Shown here: positions 45,274-54,676 of the stretch, piece by piece | Layout: each line of letters begins with the position of its first letter | Position numbering within the stretch: position 1 is the first letter of the stretch | Origin: Defluviimonas sp. SAOS-178_SWC | Lineage (GTDB): Bacteria; Pseudomonadota; Alphaproteobacteria; Rhodobacterales; Rhodobacteraceae | DNA length: 64,000 bases | Assembly (NCBI RefSeq): GCF_039830135.1 | Contig: NZ_CP156081.1 | Coordinates: forward strand, 420,001 to 484,000 | Reading direction: 5' to 3' | The notes under the pieces: generated by a model | Told to the model about the DNA's origin: nothing | Databases searched by the model: none | What the model saw: the letters and a program-made list of their open reading frames with translations, nothing else | Translations under genes and position numbers: made by a program

Positions 45274-45912
45274 ATGGAGCGCGTCCTTCATGGCTACGGC
45301 ACCATCGGCAACGACAACCCGCTGTCGTCCGCCTACGATATGTTCGTGGATCTGCCACAGACAAGCTACGATCCGGACAAGGTCAAGTTCTATCTCCAGA
45401 GGGCCGGATTGACCGAGTTGAAGGTACCCCTTGCAGTTTCGGAAACGCCCTATGCCGGAGCGACCGATGCTGCTGTCCTCTTCAAGGAGCAGGCAGCACA
45501 GGTCGGCATCGAGATCGATGTGATCAAGCTACCCGAAGATGGCTATTGGGCCGAGGCCTGGAACATGGAAATTCTCCAGGCTGACCGATGGAGCGGCAAC
45601 CTCAACGCGGATGTGATGATCACACAAGCCTATTCCGCCGCGGCAATCGAGAGCCAATACAACGTGACCCGAATGAACGACCCTCGGGTCGAGAAACTTC
45701 TGGTGGAAGCACGCGGCGAATTTGACGCTGTAAAGCGAAAGGAAATGTACGGCGAAGTTCAGCGCATCATCCACGACGAAGGTGGCGCAATCATCTGGGG
45801 CTTCGGCAATTTTATCGATGCGACATCGACCAAGGTCGAGCACGGCGAGTTGTCGGGCGTTGCTCAACTCGATGCTGCCCGAGCTGCGGAACGCTGGTGG
45901 TTCTCAAGCTGA
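45274..45912 (+). pseudogene. family 5 (peptide/nickel-type) binding protein, C-terminal part
   Basis: About 212 codons matching only the C-terminal third of DppA/OppA-type solute-binding proteins: YDPDKVKFYLQRAGLTELKV, LFKEQAAQVGIEIDVIKLPE and the late QRIIHDEGGAIIWGFGNFID. Normal length is ~500 residues. No signal peptide and no transporter genes nearby. The 5' part was removed near 45270. Confidence 0.8.
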
Positions 45913-46035
45913 ATGATGCGACCTGTCGGCTAGCGCGGTCGCACCAAGAATATGTACGGAGGAGCCGCTGATTTGCGACTCCTCCGGGCTATGTGGACGG
46001 ATGCTCCGGAATACGCAGCCTATGACGGCAGGGCG

Positions 46036-46290
46036 CTGTCAAAGAAACCTAGCTTGAGGAGGGCAGGCGGCTTGAGGTGGGGCAGGGAGCCGGCTAGCGT
46101 TCTTCCAAGCACTGTCAGACCAACTTGGCTTGAGGCGACACTGGTTCCCAGCTAGCGTCTCGCCATGACCCAGCGCTCGCCCTTCAAGTACTTCCGGACC
46201 AGCCCCGAGATCATCCGGCTGGCCGTGATGATGTACGTCCGCTTTCCGCTGTCGCCCCGGAACGTGGAGGACCTGCTGCACGGTACGCGG
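46036..46290 (+). mobile_element. IS6-family left-end remnant B (doubled end)
   Basis: Two successive IS6-type ends: CTGTCAAAGAAACCTAGCTTGAG near 46038 in shortened form and CTGTCAGACCAACTTGGCTTGA near 46112. They are followed by the transposase start at 46165 (MTQRSPFKYFRTSPEIIRLA) that runs ~38 codons to NVEDLLHG and then breaks into another gene fragment. The catalytic domain is absent. Confidence 0.7.
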
Positions 46291-46297
46291 CAAGGCT

Positions 46298-46756
46298 ACC
46301 CCGTGGTTGATCGCCGATGGCCTTCGGCTCTCTGGTTCCGTGCGTGCCGGACGGGCCGACCCAAGCGCCCATCGTTGTGATGTGGACCTGCGAGTACTGC
46401 CAAACGGCCCGGAGTTTCGGATCAGCCAGCCACTCGGGACTGGATCAAGGGGTTGCCGCCTTGACGGAAGCGTGATCGAAAACATTGCCGCCGCCGTGGA
46501 GGCGCGCCTATGCGGCGCGGATCTGCTGCTTGTCAACAAGTTCGGCAAGCAGGAAGCGCAAGGCCGCGGTCTCTGTTCAACCATCGCGATGGCAATAGAA
46601 CTGGGGATACCGACTCTGGTCGGAGTGAACGAGATGAACGCGCGAGATTTTTTGATGTTCTCTGGACACATGGCCCGAGAATTGGCGCTCGAGATCGGTG
46701 CCATACGGGCTTGGCAGGCCCTTCCTGGTCGGTCGAATACCCTTGCTTTGGCTTGA
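46298..46756 (+). pseudogene. DUF2478-type protein, C-terminal part
   Basis: About 150 codons resembling the C-terminal two thirds of DUF2478 proteins (nucleotide-binding, linked to molybdate transport): FRISQPLGTGSRGCRLDGSV, CGADLLLVNKFGKQEAQGRG and IPTLVGVNEMNARDFLMF. The N-terminal P-loop is missing because the reading frame starts at the break with the IS6 remnant. Assignment to DUF2478 is from memory of the family pattern. Confidence 0.6.
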
Positions 46757-46802
46757 GACTCGACTGGTGTGCGAAGGCGTTGACTATTGCTGTGCGATGC
46801 CC

Positions 46803-46989
46803 CCCCGAGGTGCTGTCAGGGCCTTCAAGCTCGTCCGTCTGATAGGGACCCGGTACGCGGACTTCATCAAGGCCAGCGGTCAGACGGACCGCATCAACCG
46901 GCCGGACACATGACCGCCACCCGCAACGCTCATCCGATGCTCAAATCAACCCTTGCGCAAACGGAGCCGTCCACACATGGCAGCACCCA
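46803..46989 (+). ncRNA. IS110-type 3' noncoding end, copy 2 (orphan)
   Basis: The same 187 bases as copy 1 (one mismatch), dyad at 46833-46842/46880-46889. No transposase sequence precedes it: the upstream neighbour is the DUF2478 fragment. It either arose by one-ended movement or marks a deletion between two IS110-type copies. Confidence 0.5.
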
Positions 46990-47363
46990 TCCTTTCCATA
47001 TTTATCCCCCGCGGCACTCAGGGGCGACGTGAGGCGGTCCCGAAGTGTACGCCGTTTAGGCATTTGCACAAATTTTATGCATTAACTTGTCGACGTGGAG
47101 CTTGACCGAGTATGAAATTTTTATTGCAAATCTAAGAATTTTTTCGACATTTGCCAGAAGTGCTAAAGGAAGAAAATGGCATTTCTCAACAAGTGTCTTT
47201 CTTCTCAGGTGAACGATTACCTATGAAATATTTGGGTTATTAGAGTAAAGTTCACCCATCACGATGCGATCATTGAGAGTTGGAAATCCAGCGCAAAATT
47301 ACGAAATATTTATTGCGATGTCCTGAAATCTGCGCCAACCTCGATTCCAAAGGGAGCACAGAT
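46990..47363. promoter_or_regulatory. AT-rich upstream region of the M24/ABC cluster
   Basis: A 374-base region far richer in A/T than the rest of the window, with the related strings TTTTTATTGCAAATCTAAG (~47116) and ATATTTATTGCGATGTCCTG (~47305). No gene. It probably holds the promoter and operators, for example for the RpiR-type regulator, of the cluster starting at 47364. Confidence 0.5.
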
Positions 47364-48782
47364 ATGCTGAACACCGCCAGACGCAGCGCCATGGCCGTAC
47401 CATCGGAGAACCTACTTCAGGGGTTCCAACCCGATTTTGAGTTCACCCCCGTCGACCCCTTGCCGGAGGCGGAATTTGTCGAGAGGCTGCGGCATATCCG
47501 GCGCGAGGCCACCGTTGCGGGGCATGATGTCATCCTGGCCCATGCCGACAGCATCGGCGCTTACCGCGTGTCCAACTCATACCTGCGCTATATCTGCGAC
47601 TGGATGCGCGAGGGTGTGCTGGTCATCCCGACCGACGAAAACCTGCCGCTGACATTGTTTTCCTTCTACAGCAGCTCGGTCCTGCTGCCCCCGGGGGGCG
47701 AGCCCGTGCTGGTCGAGGATATCTGGCAGGTCGGCACCTGGGGGCGCGAAACCTATAATCGGCCGGGCCGCGCCAAGGACCGCGTGGTCGAGGCGCTTGG
47801 CACCCATCTGGAGCGCGGTGGCCTGGCCTCCAGCCAGATCGGCCTGTTCGGCGACGCGACATCACAGCCCTACTGGGATGAGCTGGCCGGGCGTCTGCCA
47901 CGCAGTCGGCTGGTGCCGGACGCCGAGATCATCGAGCGGATGCAGCGCCGCCGCAGCAAGCGGGAGCAGGCCGTCATCCGCGCTGCGGCGCAACTGGCCA
48001 GCATCGGGATGCAGGCCGCCTATCATGTTACGCGCCCGGGTGTCACCGATTACGAGATCTATGCCGCCTTCACCTTTGCCCAGATGGCGCGGGGCGGTGA
48101 ATGGGGCGATGGCTATCAGATCGGCATAAATCGCTTTGGCACGCATTGCGGCAAGCCTTATGGCCATGTCGTGCGCTCGGGCGATCTGATTAACCTCTAT
48201 ATCTCGGCGGTCAGCTATCACGGCTACACCGCGCAGATCGCCCGCATGATCGCGGTGGGCAGCATCACGGACAAGCAGGAGGAGGTGTTGCAGATGTGCG
48301 TCGAGGGGGTCGAGGCCGCCGCTGCGCGGGTCCGCCCCGGCGCCCTGGTCTCCGAAGCTGCCGATGCGTCGTTCGAACCCTACATCCGGCGCGGGTATCT
48401 GACTTCGGCCGACAGCCGCACCATGCCTTACAACTGGTCCTCCAGCGATGACGGTTCGCCAAGGCTGATCCCGCGCCGCCATGTGCCGGATGTCGACTGG
48501 GAAGCGCAGGGCCGCAAGCTGATGCACGTCTATCCGGCCACGCATGGGCCGCATAACCCGAATGTCGGGCACTCGATCTCGATGCCGAAGTTCCGGCCTT
48601 ACAACATCGCCTCGAACAACCATGACAGGTTCGAGGAGGGCATGACCTTCGTGCTGCACTCGCAATGGCTTGAGCCGGAGGTTGCGGGTGCCAATATCGG
48701 TGACTGCTATCTGGTGACCGACAACGGTTGCGAAAACCTGAGCTGCGATACCCCGCTTGCAGTTCACCGGGTCAAAGTCTGA
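47364..48782 (+). CDS. M24-family creatinase-like hydrolase
   Basis: A 472-residue protein with the pita-bread M24 fold: N-terminal creatinase domain, then MQAAYHVTRPGVTDYEIYAA and the late catalytic-type segment. Metal-binding aspartates of true peptidases are absent: the strand SGDLINLYISAVSYHGYTAQ (272-291) lacks both. This is how metal-free creatinase differs from prolidases. H261 (FGTHCG) is placed like the creatinase catalytic His. Likely a C-N hydrolase on a small guanidino/ureido or amidino compound. ATG at 47364 follows AGGGAG; first gene of an importer cluster. Confidence 0.85.
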   Translation: MLNTARRSAMAVPSENLLQGFQPDFEFTPVDPLPEAEFVERLRHIRREATVAGHDVILAHADSIGAYRVSNSYLRYICDWMREGVLVIPTDENLPLTLFSFYSSSVLLPPGGEPVLVEDIWQVGTWGRETYNRPGRAKDRVVEALGTHLERGGLASSQIGLFGDATSQPYWDELAGRLPRSRLVPDAEIIERMQRRRSKREQAVIRAAAQLASIGMQAAYHVTRPGVTDYEIYAAFTFAQMARGGEWGDGYQIGINRFGTHCGKPYGHVVRSGDLINLYISAVSYHGYTAQIARMIAVGSITDKQEEVLQMCVEGVEAAAARVRPGALVSEAADASFEPYIRRGYLTSADSRTMPYNWSSSDDGSPRLIPRRHVPDVDWEAQGRKLMHVYPATHGPHNPNVGHSISMPKFRPYNIASNNHDRFEEGMTFVLHSQWLEPEVAGANIGDCYLVTDNGCENLSCDTPLAVHRVKV

Positions 48783-48828
48783 CCTGCCCCTTCCTAAATC
48801 ATAACAAATCGACCAACAGGAGAATTAA

Positions 48829-50049
48829 ATGGCCTTTTCCGCCCTGGCGCGTGCTGCGCTGCTTTCAACCGTCATGGCCTTGCCGCTGCATGCGGAAGAG
48901 CCGGTGAATTTGGTAATCTCGAACTCGCAATGGCTGGACGCCTTGCGCGGTGAGGGGCTCTGGAATGCCGTCAAGGCATATGAGGCGACCGCGCCCGGTG
49001 TGACGCTGGAATCGCTGGGAATCCCCTCCAAGGATTACGGCGACCGCCTGATGACCGAGTTCGGGGCAGGCAAGGGCCCTGACATCGCCATCATGCAGGA
49101 AGGCGTGTTCTTTGCGCTGGCGGATGCGGGCCTGCTGGTTGATGTCGGTGCCGCAGTCGAAGGCGTCAGCCTGAATGCCACCAAGGACAATGGCATCATC
49201 GACGGGGTTACGCTGGGCGTTCCGTGGCAGCGTGCGGCCTATGCGCTGATCTACAACGCGGATCTGGTCGGGGCGGCGGGCGTTGCGGTTCCGACCACCG
49301 TGCCGGAACTGATCGCCAGCGCGCAAGGCGTGCAGGACAAGACCGGCGCTATCGGCTTCACCTCGCGGCACCAGATCAGCGACTTTTCCGGCTTCTATAT
49401 GGATTTCCAGAGCTGGGCCTACGGTCATGGGGTAAGCTGGGTCGATGCCGAGGGCAAGCTGACCATCAACACGCCCGAAGCGGCGGCGGCCATTGCGGCC
49501 TTCAAGCAGGTGTATGATGCGAAGATCATCCCGGTCGGAGACGACATGCCGACGCAGCGCACCCGGTTCAAGGAAAAGCAGGTCGGCTTCAGCATCGACA
49601 ATTCCGGCGGCACGCTGAACATTGCTTCCGGTGGCGCGATGGAAAGCAGCCGCATGAAATCGGCGGCGATGCCTTTCCCGCATCCGGGGGCGCATCAGCA
49701 GATCTATGTGGCGGTGAATGCCAACAGCGAACACCCCGAGGAAGCCATCGCCTTTCTGAAATGGCTGGTTACACCGGAAGCCCAGGCGGCGCTGCGCAAG
49801 GCGTCGGGCCCCGATGCGCTGGCAACCGATGTGCCGCTGGATGCGGATTTCGTGGCGAAGAACCCCTGGGCACCGGTCTTTGCCGAGCTTGCACAGCAGT
49901 CCCACTCGGTCCTGATCCCGGGCTACGAAGTGGAGACGACGCAGATCATGCGCCCGGTGATGGAGGCGGTCGAGGAAGTTCTGGTCACAGGCATCACTCC
50001 GGAGGAAGCTTTGGCCAAAGCGCAGGACAAAGTCGACCAGATGTTCTGA
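48829..50049 (+). CDS. family 1 extracellular solute-binding protein
   Basis: A 406-residue binding protein with a signal peptide (residues 1-22, ending LHA). Type II fold typical of sugar-class importers (MalE/UgpB): PDIAIMQEGVFFALADAGLL, VPWQRAAYALIYNADLVGAA, and the late NSEHPEEAIAFLKWLVTPEA. It serves the two permeases and ATPase that follow. Ligand unknown; family members bind sugars, glycerol phosphate or other small solutes. Confidence 0.92.
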   Translation: MAFSALARAALLSTVMALPLHAEEPVNLVISNSQWLDALRGEGLWNAVKAYEATAPGVTLESLGIPSKDYGDRLMTEFGAGKGPDIAIMQEGVFFALADAGLLVDVGAAVEGVSLNATKDNGIIDGVTLGVPWQRAAYALIYNADLVGAAGVAVPTTVPELIASAQGVQDKTGAIGFTSRHQISDFSGFYMDFQSWAYGHGVSWVDAEGKLTINTPEAAAAIAAFKQVYDAKIIPVGDDMPTQRTRFKEKQVGFSIDNSGGTLNIASGGAMESSRMKSAAMPFPHPGAHQQIYVAVNANSEHPEEAIAFLKWLVTPEAQAALRKASGPDALATDVPLDADFVAKNPWAPVFAELAQQSHSVLIPGYEVETTQIMRPVMEAVEEVLVTGITPEEALAKAQDKVDQMF

Positions 50050-50077
50050 GGGGCAAAATGCCACGAGGGGAACGATC

Positions 50078-51025
50078 ATGACCTATTCTTTGCAATCCGG
50101 GCGGTCAGCTGCCGCCCGGCCCACGGCGGGAAGCCGTCCGGCCCTGGCGGCAAAAATCAGACCGCTGATGCCTTATGCCTTCATGATGCTGCCGGTCATC
50201 TATCTGGCCATCTTCATGTTCTGGCCCCTGGGGCGCCAGATCTGGCTCAGCTTCACCCGCACGCGGCTGGCCAATCCCAACCGCAGCGAGTTCATCGGGC
50301 TGCGGAACTATGAACGTCTGTTCGATAACCCGGATTTCTACACCGCGCTTTACGTCACCGTAACCTATTCGTTGTTGGCGGTGCTGATCGGGGTGGCCGT
50401 TGGAACTGTCGCGGCACTGGCCATGAACCGGCCATTTCCGGGGCGGACGCTGGTACGGGCCATCCTGCTGTTCGGCTGGGCGGTGCCCAACGTGGCGGCG
50501 GCGCTGATCTGGCTGTGGATCTTCAACGAACGTTCGGGCGTGCTGAACAGCATCGTCACCGGGCTGGGGCTGGAGCGGATCACCTGGCTGACCAGCACCG
50601 ACATGGCCCTGTCCTCGATCCTTCTGGTCACGGTCTGGCAGGTGGCGCCTTTCGTCATGCTGGTCATGCTGGCCGCGCTGCAATCCGTTCCGCAAGAGGT
50701 GAAGGAGGCCGCCCGCGTGGATGGCGCGGACGCGCTGAACATCTTCCGCGCCGTGACCTTGCCGCATGTCATGCCGACCTTGCAGCTGGTGTCGCTACTG
50801 GTTGCCGTCTGGTCGATCCGACGGTTTGACATTATCTATCTGCTGACCGGCGGCGGCCCGATCGGAAGCACCAGCACCCTGATCGTGAAACTGCGGCAGG
50901 TTGCCTTTGAAAACCACGACCTCGGCCTTGCCAGCGCCTATGGCGTGATCGGCCTGATCCTGGCCCTGTCGGTTGCCGCCGTGCATGCCGCCTTCAACCA
51001 CCATCGCCAGAAAGGGCAAAGCTGA
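50078..51025 (+). CDS. ABC sugar-type permease, MalF/UgpA class
   Basis: A 315-residue inner-membrane permease with six segments. The EAA loop EAARVDGADALNIFRAVTLP contacts the ATPase. The N-terminal ~25 residues are a basic Ala/Gly-rich cytoplasmic extension. The stop overlaps the next permease start. Confidence 0.92.
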   Translation: MTYSLQSGRSAAARPTAGSRPALAAKIRPLMPYAFMMLPVIYLAIFMFWPLGRQIWLSFTRTRLANPNRSEFIGLRNYERLFDNPDFYTALYVTVTYSLLAVLIGVAVGTVAALAMNRPFPGRTLVRAILLFGWAVPNVAAALIWLWIFNERSGVLNSIVTGLGLERITWLTSTDMALSSILLVTVWQVAPFVMLVMLAALQSVPQEVKEAARVDGADALNIFRAVTLPHVMPTLQLVSLLVAVWSIRRFDIIYLLTGGGPIGSTSTLIVKLRQVAFENHDLGLASAYGVIGLILALSVAAVHAAFNHHRQKGQS

Positions 51026-51861
51026 TGAACCGGCTGACCTCCGCGACCAAAACCTTGCTGCAAGCGCTGCTGGTGCTGCTTCTGGTCGTCTTCGGGGGCT
51101 TTCCGATTTACTGGATGGCCACCACCGCGCTGTCGACCAATGCCGAGCTTTACAACAGCGGGCAGGTGCCTTGGCCGCAACTGTCAAACCTGCCCACCGC
51201 GCTGGAGGAGCTGACGAAGCTGCCGCTGCTGCGCTGGCTGGGCAACACCGGGATCGTCGCGGTGGGAACCACGCTCCTCAGCCTGATCCTTGGCTCGCTT
51301 GCGGGCTATGGCCTCAGCCGGTTCCGCTTTCATGGCAAGGGTATCATCGGCTTCCTGCTGTTCATGACGCAGGTTGTGCCCGAAGCGCTGATCCTTGTGC
51401 CGCTTTATGCCATGTTCATCAGCCTTGGACTGTTGAACAGCCTGACGGGGCTGGTCCTGGCGAATGTCGGCTTCTCGCTGCCGGTGGCGGCCTTCATCAT
51501 CAAGGGCGCGATCGACGCGGTGCCTTACGAGATCGAGGAATCCGCCGCTGTCGACAACTGCCCGCGGCTGAGTGTGCTGACCATGATCGTCCTGCCGATC
51601 ATTGCCCCCTCGCTGGCTGCTGCTGCGGTGATCGCCTTCTTCGCGGGCTGGAACGAATACCTGTTCGCCGCGACCTTCTTGATGGACAACTCCCTTTGGC
51701 CCGCCAGCGTCGGCCTTGCCTCCTTTATCGGGCAGTATGAAACGCCGCTTTCCGCCGTGATGAGTGCCGCCCTGATCTTCAGCCTGCCCGCCGTCGTCTT
51801 TTTCCTGCTGATCCAGCGCAAGATCGTGGCGGGCATCACTGCCGGCGCCGTGAAAGGATAA
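51025..51861 (+). CDS. ABC sugar-type permease, MalG/UgpE class
   Basis: A 278-residue permease with six segments; EAA-type loop ESAAVDNCPRLSVLTMIVLP, slightly unusual (DNCPRL instead of the common DGAsrw). WNEYLFAATFLMD is the conserved later block. It partners the preceding permease. Confidence 0.92.
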   Translation: MNRLTSATKTLLQALLVLLLVVFGGFPIYWMATTALSTNAELYNSGQVPWPQLSNLPTALEELTKLPLLRWLGNTGIVAVGTTLLSLILGSLAGYGLSRFRFHGKGIIGFLLFMTQVVPEALILVPLYAMFISLGLLNSLTGLVLANVGFSLPVAAFIIKGAIDAVPYEIEESAAVDNCPRLSVLTMIVLPIIAPSLAAAAVIAFFAGWNEYLFAATFLMDNSLWPASVGLASFIGQYETPLSAVMSAALIFSLPAVVFFLLIQRKIVAGITAGAVKG

Positions 51862-51866
51862 TCACC

Positions 51867-53042
51867 ATGCCCAACATTCAGCTTGACCGGGTCCACAAGG
51901 CTTTTGGCGAGACTCAGATCATCCCGCAGTTCGACGCCAGCATCAACGATGGCGAGTTCCTGGTTCTGCTTGGCCCCTCCGGCTGCGGAAAGTCCACGCT
52001 TTTGCGGATGATCGCGGGGCTTAGCGACATTACCGATGGCACATTGCGCTTTGACGGCCGCGATGTGGGCAACTGGACGCCCAGCCAACGTGGCGTGGCC
52101 TTCGTGTTTCAGTCCTACGCGCTTTACCCCCATATGACCGTGCGGGAAAATATCGCCTTTCCCTTGCTGATGGACCGTTTCCGCAAATGGCATCACATTC
52201 CGGTCGTCAGCAGCTTCGTGCGCTGGCGGATGATGCATGAGCCCGGGATCGTCGAGCGGACGGACCGCATCGCCGCGCAGCTTGAGCTGACCGCGCTGAT
52301 GAACCGGCGCCCGGCAAACCTGTCGGGTGGTCAGCGGCAGCGCGTGGCGCTGGCCCGGGCACTGGTGCGCGATCCCTCACTCTACCTTCTGGACGAGCCG
52401 CTGTCGAACCTGGATGCCAAGCTGCGGACGCAGATGCGCTCCGAGATTTCTGCGCTGCATCAGCGAGTGCAGAAAACCTTCATCTATGTGACCCATGATC
52501 AGGTTGAGGCGATGACCATGGCGACCAAGATCATCGTCATGGACAAGGGCGTGATCCAGCAGATCGGTACGCCCGATGAGATCTACGCGCGGCCCGCGAA
52601 CACCTTTGTTGCCCGCTTTGTCGGTGCGCCGCCGATGAACCTGATGAACGTCACGATCAGCGGCAACGCGCTGACTCTGGACAGATGCACCTGGCAGGCA
52701 GCTCACCCGCTGCCGCAGGACGGTCAGGCAATCCTGGGTATCCGGCCCGAGAATTTCCGCCTGGTGCCGGAAGGGCAGGGGCCGCTTCCGGTCGAGATCG
52801 TGCTGGTGGAACGGCTTGGGGCCGAGGTGATCCTTGGCTGCCAGGTGCTTTCAGGCCAGGCCGGCAAGGCCGACGCATTGCTGCGACAGGATCTGATCCA
52901 TGTCCGGGTTGCCGGAAATCCGGGCCTTTCGCATGGCGACAGAGCCGCGCTGACTTATGACGCGGATCGGCTCAACTGGTATTCCACGGAAACCGGGGTG
53001 GCGCTTGACGCCTCAGGGGCATCGCTGTGGCAGTCGGCATGA
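51867..53042 (+). CDS. ABC importer ATPase, MalK/UgpC type with helical insertion
   Basis: A 391-residue ATPase: Walker A GPSGCGKST, Q-loop VFQSYALYPHMTV, signature LSGGQRQRVALARALV, Walker B LYLLDEPLSNLDAK, and a C-terminal TOBE-type regulatory domain. Between Q-loop and signature it carries roughly 23 extra residues (DRFRKWHHIPVVSSFVRWRM region) not found in standard MalK, inside the helical subdomain that touches the permeases. Confidence 0.92.
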   Translation: MPNIQLDRVHKAFGETQIIPQFDASINDGEFLVLLGPSGCGKSTLLRMIAGLSDITDGTLRFDGRDVGNWTPSQRGVAFVFQSYALYPHMTVRENIAFPLLMDRFRKWHHIPVVSSFVRWRMMHEPGIVERTDRIAAQLELTALMNRRPANLSGGQRQRVALARALVRDPSLYLLDEPLSNLDAKLRTQMRSEISALHQRVQKTFIYVTHDQVEAMTMATKIIVMDKGVIQQIGTPDEIYARPANTFVARFVGAPPMNLMNVTISGNALTLDRCTWQAAHPLPQDGQAILGIRPENFRLVPEGQGPLPVEIVLVERLGAEVILGCQVLSGQAGKADALLRQDLIHVRVAGNPGLSHGDRAALTYDADRLNWYSTETGVALDASGASLWQSA

Positions 53043-53962
53043 AGGGCAGGACCATGACCCCCTTTCATGTCACGGCGACAGGGCACAGCCTGAACTATCT
53101 GCCCGAATATGTGGCCGTGGATCAGGGCTTTTTCGCGGATGAAGATCTGACGGTCACCGCCAGCGTGCCCCGGCCCTGGGACCGGGTGCTGGACGACCTG
53201 CGTGACGGCACTGCCTCCGCCGCACTTGGCGGCATCTGGGTGCCGTCGATGTATCGCGACCGTGCCGACCATCTGGTACCCTTTGCCCAGATTGCGGCCC
53301 GCGCGCCCCTTGCCCTTCTCGGGCGCGAGGCGGCGGCAGATTTTTCCTGGCAGGCACTGCCGGGCAAGACCGTGCTGATGAAGGGCAGCAACGGCGCTAG
53401 TGTCGGGCTGTATTTCAAGATGCGCCTGCGAGAGGAGGGTATTGACCCCGGGCGCATTGGCTTCATCCAAGATCTTGACGGGGCGATGCTGTCGAAACTG
53501 TTCCTTGGCGGCTTGGGCGACTATCTTGTGATCGACTATCCCGGCGCGCTGAGACTGGCGGCGGCTGGCGGGTGTCACATCGTGCAGGCCTTTCCGGTTC
53601 AGGGCGGCCCGATCCCGTGGAGCGTCTATTATGCGCTTGGCCCAGCGGATGACGGGCGGGTGCAGCAGCAGGCCGTCTTTTGCCGGGCCTTGCAGCGCGG
53701 CATGGACTGGATTCAGGCGCGGGAGCCGGAAAGCTACGGTGATTTCCTGACCCGCATCTTCCCGGCGCTGCCGGTGGATATCCTGCTGCGCGCCGCGCGA
53801 ACCTACCGGGAAAACGCCATGTGGACGACGCCCTTGATTGACCCGGAGGGCTATGAAAGGTGGCAGCTCGGTATTGCTGACGGGCACCTGATCAGCGCGC
53901 CCATCCCCTATGAAACGCTGAACGATCCCCGGCCCACCGCCGCGCTGAGGGCTGCGGCGTGA
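53039..53962 (+). CDS. NMT1/THI5-like binding protein without signal peptide
   Basis: A ~307-residue protein of the NMT1/ThiY/SsuA type (periplasmic binding fold): LNYLPEYVAVDQGFFADEDL, then PGKTVLMKGSNGASVGLYFK. It has no signal peptide. It begins at an ATG overlapping the ATPase stop and is translated with cytoplasmic partners. It may be a cytosolic ligand sensor, or an enzyme like THI5 that uses the fold. A Met at 53054 is another start. Confidence 0.75.
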   Translation: MKGRTMTPFHVTATGHSLNYLPEYVAVDQGFFADEDLTVTASVPRPWDRVLDDLRDGTASAALGGIWVPSMYRDRADHLVPFAQIAARAPLALLGREAAADFSWQALPGKTVLMKGSNGASVGLYFKMRLREEGIDPGRIGFIQDLDGAMLSKLFLGGLGDYLVIDYPGALRLAAAGGCHIVQAFPVQGGPIPWSVYYALGPADDGRVQQQAVFCRALQRGMDWIQAREPESYGDFLTRIFPALPVDILLRAARTYRENAMWTTPLIDPEGYERWQLGIADGHLISAPIPYETLNDPRPTAALRAAA

Positions 53963-54675
53963 AGATCGCGGTCATCAATCCCAACACAACAGCCTCCATG
54001 ACCGCCGCCATCGGGGTGGCGGCACGGAGTGCGGCGGCGCCCGGCACCGAAATCCTCGTTGGCCAATCCACATCGGGGCCGGTGGCCATCGAAGGGCCGT
54101 TCGACGGCGCGCTTTGCCTGCCGGGCCTGTTGCGGGCCATCGCCCGGGCCGAGCAGGCAGGGGCCGTGGCCCATGTCATCGCCTGCTTCGATGATACCGG
54201 GCTGGATGCCGCCCGTGCCATGTCGGTGTATCCGGTGATCGGGCTGGGCGAGGCTGCCCTGCATCTGACCAGCCTGCTGGCGCAGCAGTTCTGCGTGGTG
54301 ACGACGCTGTCCCGCTCGGTTCCCACCCTGCGGGCGAACATACTGCGCTATGGGTTCGAGCGGCGCTGCCCGCACGTTCTGGCCAGCGACATTCCGGTTC
54401 TTGACCTGCATCGACCGGAAAGCGGGGCAAGGGAGCGCATCCGCGCGCTGATTGCGCATGGCATGCAGAACGGTGCCGAGGCGGCGATTCTGGGGTGTGC
54501 CGGGATGGCTGATCTTGCGGCGGGACTGACGCAGGACCTGGGCCTGCCGGTTGTCGATGGCGTGGATGCCGCCGTGCGGCTGGCAGAAACGCTGGTCTGG
54601 TCCGGGCATCGTCCGTCGAAGGTCGGGGGCTGGGCGCTGCCCGCCCGGCTTGATCAGCTCGCCGTGACAGCCTAG
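53959..54675 (+). CDS. Asp/Glu/hydantoin racemase family protein
   Basis: A 238-residue racemase of the HyuE/Asp-Glu superfamily. The N-terminus MKIAVINPNTTASMTAAI is typical of hydantoin racemases. The two catalytic Cys sit in IACFDDTGLDAAR (~residue 75) and AILGCAGMADLA (~residue 180), and VDGVDAAVRLAE follows. It overlaps the previous gene by ATGA. The TAG stop lies in the 6-bp target duplication of an IS481 element, without changing the protein end. Confidence 0.88.
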   Translation: MKIAVINPNTTASMTAAIGVAARSAAAPGTEILVGQSTSGPVAIEGPFDGALCLPGLLRAIARAEQAGAVAHVIACFDDTGLDAARAMSVYPVIGLGEAALHLTSLLAQQFCVVTTLSRSVPTLRANILRYGFERRCPHVLASDIPVLDLHRPESGARERIRALIAHGMQNGAEAAILGCAGMADLAAGLTQDLGLPVVDGVDAAVRLAETLVWSGHRPSKVGGWALPARLDQLAVTA

Positions 54676-54676
54676 G

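Noticed and set aside
45107..45364. 85-codon minus-strand ORF ending TEIPISKHTSAIKSDKT
   Set aside because: No family pattern, and it overlaps the break of the truncated binding protein.
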